The position numbers and the translations under genes are program-made. From the NCBI RefSeq assembly GCF_001704415.2, contig NW_017189517.1:11233167-11297166 (forward strand): 64,000 nt of DNA, read 5' to 3'. This stretch comes from Capra hircus (lineage: Eukaryota; Chordata; Mammalia; Artiodactyla; Bovidae). Below the pieces are notes generated by a model. The model searched no databases, was not told the origin of the DNA, and worked only from the letters and a program-made list of their open reading frames with translations. Of this stretch, positions 58,197 through 64,000 are shown piece by piece (within the stretch, counting starts at the first letter, position 1; every line of letters begins with the position of its first letter).

Positions 58197-60377
58197 ATTG
58201 TAGAGAAATGAAAACTGGCTGTGGAAGGGCAACATGAAGGAAACAGAGGAGATCAGGGTAAACTGAAGAGGCTAGTGGGTAGAAGGAGATTCTAAGGGAA
58301 ATGAGCAGTTATTGTTAAGCATATGCTGCTGCCCTGTGTTTTAACATGCACACATGTCTCACCGTAGTATCACACCCATTTTACAGATGAGAGAAATGAG
58401 AGATGTTAACGGTATCACCCAGGGTTACATAGTTATGAAGTGGCAGTGGTAGAATCCAAATTCTTGCTTCTCTGATTTCGAAACCTCTGTTTTTTCTTAG
58501 GTTTTCTGATACTCCATGCTGCTTCTTTCTATATAGTCGGAGGTCACTAACATTTAAAGGAATAAATCATAAGATGCTTTGTTTAAAAAAAAAGAAGTTA
58601 AAAAATTACATGTCACATTCACCAAATATTAATGATATGCCATACCTTCTTCTTTGAGACTTTCCCTTAAATTTCCTTGATAATTCTTAGCCCTTTGGGT
58701 TTGCTTAATTATGTAACATTACCTGTGATGTGCTCTACAAGGAAAAGTCATAGGTGACAATGATATTAATGAAAGACTATAGCAGTATTTTAAAGCATCA
58801 AAGTTACATGTGTTATCTTGCCTTATTATTGAAATAGCAACTGTTGTCAGAAACCTGGCTACCTTGAACCCCTTCCCCCACTTTTGCCTCTCTCTTCGCT
58901 CTGCCAAACTCCTACCAGCTCCATGATCCTTGTCTCAGTGTTTTGTTTATTTCTTGACTGGCAAAGTTCCTACTTGTTAGTGTCTCTCAACCAATTCGCA
59001 GATGATTAGAAATGATATATAGCTTGCCAGGATTTGTAAAAGTTTAGGGTGTATTGAGTCCCCTAACAATGAGGAAATCTTGCCCTGATCTTCAAAGAAT
59101 TCCATTTGAGCTCTGTGTTCTCAAAAGTAAAGTTAATACCCATAGCAGTTGATTGCACCTAGTTGGCTGAACAATATGCCAGATTCAGTAAATTTTCTAA
59201 TAATTTCCCTCCTCTTTTCTAGAGGCAACCTGGCACCAGCTTTAAGGAAAGGCAGGAAGGTGGGTCAAGTCTCACCCCTTCACCCCTCAAAGGCTTTATT
59301 AAATTACAGATTCCATCTTTTCCCCAAGAGGAGCTCAAACTGAATAAAATGTTGAGGCGTTTGGGATAATATCTTGACTTGGTTTTGTTTTAGTGAATTT
59401 TATCTTCATTCTACAAGAATCTAAAAATTTTCTTAGCAAAATTCGAGACGTGTAGCTGGATGAGTATATTGCAGAACCTTAGACCTTGAATAAATAAGCC
59501 CCTCAATGCAGCCATCTGCTTAGGTATCCCTACACCTAAATCATATAAGAGTTGTGGTTTTCCATCCTATTTGAAAAGATTTTGAGACATATATATTTTG
59601 TATCTTTTTTTTTTCCTCATGGTCTGTTTCAGTGTTTAAATCTAAATCTCTTTCATGGGCAAGAAGTTATTCCTAATGTTTGAATTCTCTTCTAGCTATG
59701 CATTTAAGCCCAAATGATTGGAGAAATTTTGAAATCTTGGCAAGATTCATGACATTGAAATTTGCTAGAAAGTACTCAGAGTTGGATTACGGTAGAAACA
59801 ATGAAGAATTGTGCCAATCTGTAGGGATGTAAACGGAAAAGGAAAATGTGTAGCTGCTTTGATCGTGAATTTGCATGCAAATAAGGATGAAGCCATGTAT
59901 GGCAGAAGAAAAAACAACAGGAAGGGAAAGTAGGACTTAATTAATGTTGTTGGAAGTGAATCAGTAGAGGAGAAAGATTTTAAAGTAATAGTATAAAATA
60001 ATTGGAGGAAATAAGGCCTGCTTCACAGAGAGTAGCAAGATGTGTAGGAATAGCTTTTCAATGGAGAGAACAAGACTGATTGTATGAAATCCATGAAATC
60101 ATTTTAATTAGTGTACTGGGAAGTTGGAGAGTAGATAGATAAAATATTAACTGGTTTACCAGGGGGTGGGATAGTGCTACAGTATCTAATAAGCTAAGTA
60201 ATCTGCTGACTTTTAAGCATAAATGAAGAAAAACTCCTTGATGCCGTAATTGGAGTGATGTGCATTATGGGGTTTTGTTTAGCAAGGATTTATGTTAAGG
60301 CCTTGGCAAAATTAGAAGTCATGTTTGAGAAGTATCCATTTTGAACAAGTATTCATGTGGGCCAGAGTAAAGGCCTT
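58197..60377. other. No gene; MIR and palindromic octamer
   Basis: 2.2 kb of unique DNA. A MIR and a palindromic octamer (59869-59882) are noted separately. No supported coding frame. Confidence 0.5.
58370..58525 (-). repeat. MIR SINE
   Basis: Antisense MIR: cccattttacagatgagag, aaatgagagatgttaacgg, cacccagggttacatagtta, gaagtggcagtggtagaatc, caaattcttgcttctctgat, and a weak ccatgctgcttct end. Confidence 0.83.
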
Positions 60378-60387
60378 TCTGGACGTT

Positions 60388-61508
60388 CAGTTCAGTTCAG
60401 TCACTCAGTCGTGTCCGACTCTTTGCGACCCCATGAACCGCAGCACGCCAGGCCTCCCTGTCCATCACCAACTCCCAGAGTTCACTCAGACTCATGTGCA
60501 TTGAGTCGGTGATGCCATCCAGCCATCTCATCCCCTGTTATCCCCTTCTCCTCCTGCCCCCAATCCCTCCCAGCATCAGGGTCTTTTCCAATGAGTCAAC
60601 TCTTTGCATGAGGTGGCCAAAGTATTGGAGTTTCAGCTTCAGCATCAGTCCTTCCAATGAACACCCAGGCCTGATCTCCTTTAGGATGGACTGGTTGGAT
60701 CTCCTTGCAGTCCAAGGGACTCTCAAGCGTCTTCTCCATCACCACAGTTCAAAAGCATCAATTCTTCGGCACTCAGCTCTCTTCACAGTCCAACTCTCAC
60801 ATCCATACATGACCACTGGAAAAACCATACCCTTGACTAGATGGATCTTTGTTGGCAAAGTAATATCTCTGCTTTTTAATATGCTGTCTAGGTTGGTCAT
60901 AACTTTCCTTCCAAGGAATAAGTGACTTTTAATTTCATGGCTGCAGTCACCATCTGTAGTGATTTTGGAACCCCCCAAAATAAAGTCTAACACTGTTTCC
61001 CCATCTATTTCCCATGAAGTGATGGGACCAGAAGCCACGATCTTTGTTTTCTGAATGTTGAGCATTAAGCCAACTTTTTCACTCTCCTCTTTCACTTTCA
61101 TCAAGAGGCCTTTTAGTTCCTCTTCACTTTCTGCCATAAGGGTGGTGTCATCTGCATATCTGAGGTTATTGATATTTCTCCCGGCAATCTTGATTCCAGC
61201 TTGTGCTTCTTCCAGCCCAGCGTTTCTCATGATGTACTCGGCATAGAAGTTAAATAAGCAGGGTGACAATATACAGCCTTGATGTACTCCTTTTCCTATT
61301 TGGAACCAGTCTGTTGTTCCATGTCCAGTTCTAACCGTTGCTTCCTGACCTGCATATAGGTTTCTCAAGAGGCAGGTCAGGTGGTCTGATATTCCCATCT
61401 CTTGAAGAATTTTCCACAGTTTATTGTGATCCACACAGTCAAAGGCTTTGGCATAGTCAATGAAGCAAAAATAGATGTTTTTCTGGAACTCTCTTGCTTT
61501 TTCGATGA
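60388..61508 (-). mobile_element. BovB LINE, 5'-truncated, well preserved
   Basis: Minus-strand BovB beginning with the cagttcagttcagtcactc 3' tail and ending at the gctttttcgatgatc words. The best-preserved copy here together with 29843-30966. Possible target copies tctggacgtt (60378-60387) and tctggatgtt (61509-61518) differ by one base. The right one, however, also resembles BovB sequence (cagcggatgttgg), so the border is uncertain by about 15 bases. Confidence 0.95.
60739..61434 (-). pseudogene. BovB RT fragment with intact YADD
   Basis: A 231-residue frame. DHNKLWKILQEMG follows motif A, GCILSPCLF is at residues 53-61 and YADD at 93-96. The frame then continues through DCSHEIKSHLFLGRK to MYGCESWTVKRAECRRIDAF without interruption. 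A six-base in-frame loss near 61000 drops the TVETVSD words to TVLD. The RT lacks its N-terminal part because of truncation. Confidence 0.9.
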
Positions 61509-61776
61509 TCTGGATGTTAGGGGAAAATAAATGAGGAGTAGGATCTTTGAGGGGTGAGTTTTAAAATAGCTCTTTGAGACAAATCAAAGTTCTCTTTTAA
61601 CTCTGAATGTTATCACTATTTCACTCCTAATTGGAGATTCTTCCCAGGGAAAGAGGAAAGTTACTAGGTAAAGATTATTCTCATTCAGAATCCATTGTTG
61701 GGCACCTATGCTGAGGAGTTACCATTGATGAAGAAAGATGAACTCATCAAATACATATGTCTTAAACATACTTGAA

Positions 61777-61993
61777 GGCTTCCCTGATTTCTCAGACAGT
61801 AAACAATCTGCCTGCAATGCAGGAGATCCAGATTCGATCCCTGGGCTGGGAAGATCCCCTGGAAAAGGGAATGGCTACCCATTCCAGTATTCTGGCCTGG
61901 AGAATTCCATGGACAGAGGAGCCTGGTGGGCTACAGTCCATGGGGTCTCAAAGAGTTGGACACGACTGAGTGACTAACACTTTCACTTTCATA
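61777..61993 (+). mobile_element. Bov-tA SINE
   Basis: Plus-strand Bov-tA from ggcttccctgatttctcag through agattcgatccctgggctg to tgagtgactaacactttcac. Flanking catacttgaa (61767-61776) and catgcttaaa (61994-62003) may be a target duplication with two mismatches. Confidence 0.94.
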
Positions 61994-62003
61994 CATGCTT
62001 AAA

Positions 62004-63343
62004 GTTACATGATCATTGCACTAGTATTTAAATGCAGCTTCCATGACTCTGCTCAGCTCAGCTAACATTTCTTGGTACTTAAAGTTGGAAGTTTTTGACT
62101 GAGGCCAGCAGCTACTGCAAGGATTACTGAGTAAATACCACATCTCTGTTTGGTAGAGTGATATTAGCTATTGATCTCCACCCCACCTCAGAAATTGGAC
62201 AGTAGTGATCTTTTCTCATTCTTCAGGGTACTTCCCGAGCTTTGGAGGTTCTGATAATTGTGTGAAGTTCTGAACCTTTACTTTTCAAATCATTTTACAA
62301 GCGACTGTGGAGAAGCTAATGAGAATCCTGTGAATTTGCTGGGTTTGAACTTTTTTTTTTTCATCTTAAGCTTTAAGGAAGGAGCACAGCTAGCTTTATT
62401 TAACAAAAAACTCATGTTAGACCATAAAGAAGAACATATCTGGTGAATAGAATTTTAGTATCTTAGAGTTTAATTTCGAGGCTCAAAGTAAAGATTATTG
62501 ATTTTATCTATTATAATATTTTACACAATAATCCAGACTTGGAAGAAATAGACAATTAAGTAAGTTCCTGTCAGGGACCTGTTAGGTTTAAACCATGGTT
62601 TTAAACATAGGAAAGGGCTGTAATTCAATTCACTGAATTTCAATACCCAGGCAGTTTCCTTTAAGTCACAGGAATCCTCAGATGAGTCAGCCATAATCTC
62701 TGCCCTCAAGGGATTTCTAGTCTGCTAGAAAAGAGAAGATACAGCCCAGTAATAATCCAAGGTAGAATTTGTCAAATGTGTTAAGACAGGTAAACACACA
62801 GCTCTACAAGTTTAGAAGTGGTTGAGGTTACCTTTGAGTGGGGGTAGGGAGATCAAGTAAGGACTGCACCAAAGGATCATGTGACAGTTAAGTGGGTCCT
62901 GTCTCCAGCAAGGATCAGGCAGACTGGGCACAGGAAATGAGATTTTTCTGTGACTTTTTTTGCCAGATGGAAAAGATTTTGAAAGTGGATGAGGGGAGCT
63001 TACCAAAAAAAAAAAAAAAAGAGAGAGGTTGATGAAATAGAAATGGTTACCTCTTAAGCTGAATGCTGGTATTAAACTTTATTAGAAAGTTATGGTGAAT
63101 TATGGGCATATTATTGTTACATGTTGACAGATCAGGATGGATGTTAAGTACAATGATTGGAAAAAACATGTATCTCCAAGGTCTCTATAAAATTTGTATT
63201 TTAATTTTAGAGTGCTTGCTAGAATTGATCAGAAACTGATCAGAGCCATATGGAACTTCAGTGAACTTATTTATTATGTTGTCCAGCCTAGTTCATCTTG
63301 GTTATATGAGAATCCATGTTATTTTAAGGTATTTTCAGTTTTC
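62004..63343. other. No gene recognised
   Basis: Unique AT-rich DNA. An A17 tract at 63004-63020 precedes gagagagg. A mammal-wide relic may lie near 62695-62780. No supported coding frame. Confidence 0.45.
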
Positions 63344-63354
63344 CTTAGTAATCT

Positions 63355-63555
63355 TGAGCTTCCCTAGTGGTTCAGATGGTAAAGATGGTAAATGAGGGAG
63401 ACCCAGCTTCGATCCCCAGGTTGGGAAGATACCCTGAAGAAGGAAATTGCAACCCACTCCAATATTCCTGCCTGGAGAACCCCATGGACAGAGGAGACTG
63501 GCCATGGGGTCACAAGAGTTGGATATGACTGAGTGATTAACACTTTTCATTTTCA
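63355..63555 (+). mobile_element. Bov-tA SINE with 11-bp target duplication
   Basis: Plus-strand Bov-tA from gagcttccctagtggttcag to gagtgattaacacttttc. Perfect copies cttagtaatct at 63344-63354 and 63556-63566. A block is deleted near 63500 (gtgggctacagtcc missing) and a small gatggtaaa duplication sits at 63377-63394. Confidence 0.95.
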
Positions 63556-63669
63556 CTTAGTAATCTGTTCAAATATTTGACAAGAAGTCTTCTTTATATG
63601 TAACTTAAATTTAACCTAACTCATGTAAACAGTGTTTCATCTTGTTCTCTCTGCATCAGAGATGGAGAT

Positions 63670-63777
63670 CAGCCATGCTCATTCCCTGCTCCAGGGAATC
63701 TTCCTGAGCCAGGGATCAAACCCAGGTCTTCCACATTGCAGGCAGATTCTTTACCATTTGAGCCATCAGGGAAGCCC
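63670..63777 (-). mobile_element. Bov-tA head fragment lacking its 3' half
   Basis: Minus-strand Bov-tA 5' part only: ccagggaatcttcctgagcc, agggatcaaacccaggtctt, gcaggcagattctttacc and the head gagccatcagggaagccc. The Bov-A 3' half is absent, which is unusual for retroposition and suggests a later deletion. Confidence 0.88.
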
Positions 63778-63787
63778 AAAATATCCT

Positions 63788-63788
<1 letters not shown>

Positions 63789-63834
<46 letters not shown>
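63789..63834 (+). repeat. (GT)23 microsatellite at SINE tail
   Basis: 46 uninterrupted bases of GT at the 3' tail of the minus Bov-tA that follows. Ruminant Bov-tA tails often carry such runs. Expected to be length-variable. Confidence 0.97.
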
Positions 63835-63836
<2 letters not shown>

Positions 63837-64000
63837 GTTGCTCAGTTGTATGTGACCCCCATGGACTATAGCATGCCAGGCGCCTCTGTCCATGGAATTC
63901 TCCAGGCAAGAATACTGGAGTGGGTTGTCATGCCCTTTTCCAGGAGATCTTCCCAACCCAGGGATCGAACCCAGGTCTCCTGCTTTGCAGGCAGATTTTT
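63835..64000 (-). mobile_element. Bov-tA SINE cut by window end
   Basis: Minus-strand Bov-tA: ttgctcagttgtatgtgacc, ccatggactatagcatgcc, attctccaggcaagaatact, and cagggatcgaacccaggtct, reaching gcaggcagattttt at the last base. The head lies past the window. Confidence 0.95.

Overview
The window is ruminant (Bovidae/Pecora) nuclear DNA, and it looks intergenic or intronic. The evidence is the repeat set: seven BovB (RTE-type) LINE copies, more than a dozen Bov-tA/Bov-A SINEs, two full-length Bov-A2 SINEs plus a stub, cetartiodactyl CHR-type tRNA-Glu SINEs, and short tails of the bovine L1 family (L1_BT). These sit on an older mammalian layer of L1M, MIR, L2, L3/CR1 and a MER1-type hAT element. 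Cattle, sheep, goat or another bovid cannot be told apart by eye. No host protein-coding exon, RNA gene, CRISPR array or CpG island could be supported. The longest open frames are decayed reverse-transcriptase pieces inside BovB copies.

Layout. 0-10 kb: BovB cut by the window edge (1-1511), an ancient L3/CR1 piece (about 5.2-5.8 kb), an old L1 (6.2-6.9 kb), and a Bov-tA joined tail-to-tail to a BovB (8086-9801). 10-25 kb: mostly non-repetitive AT-rich DNA with a Bov-tA dimer (11.6-12.0 kb), a Bov-A2 (13 kb), MIR/L2 relics, a CHR SINE (19.7 kb) and an old L1 split by a Bov-tA (21.3-22 kb). 25-32 kb: three BovB copies, one split by an L1_BT tail, and a further L1_BT 3' end at 31 kb. 32-40 kb: four SINE insertions, several nested (an L1_BT tail in a Bov-tA; a Bov-A2 with 16 AGC units in a CHR SINE). 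40-50 kb: the least repetitive stretch, with one hAT MITE, a poly(A)-only insertion, a perfect 30-bp tandem duplication and a cluster of three POU octamer motifs. 50-58 kb: oppositely oriented old L1 pieces, one carrying a BovB, one carrying a Bov-tA and one carrying a compound CA/CCCACA microsatellite. 58-64 kb: a BovB with an intact YADD motif, then Bov-tA copies and a (GT)23 tract at the right edge.

There is no pathway or operon here. The layers record relative age: ancient MIR/L2/L3/L1M first, then BovB, CHR and Bov-tA, then L1_BT tails and Bov-A2 landing inside them. I found no convincing new biological system. The points most worth checking are the tail-only retro-insertions, the compound SINE/LINE junctions, the octamer cluster near 46 kb and the exact 30-bp duplication at 47.5 kb.
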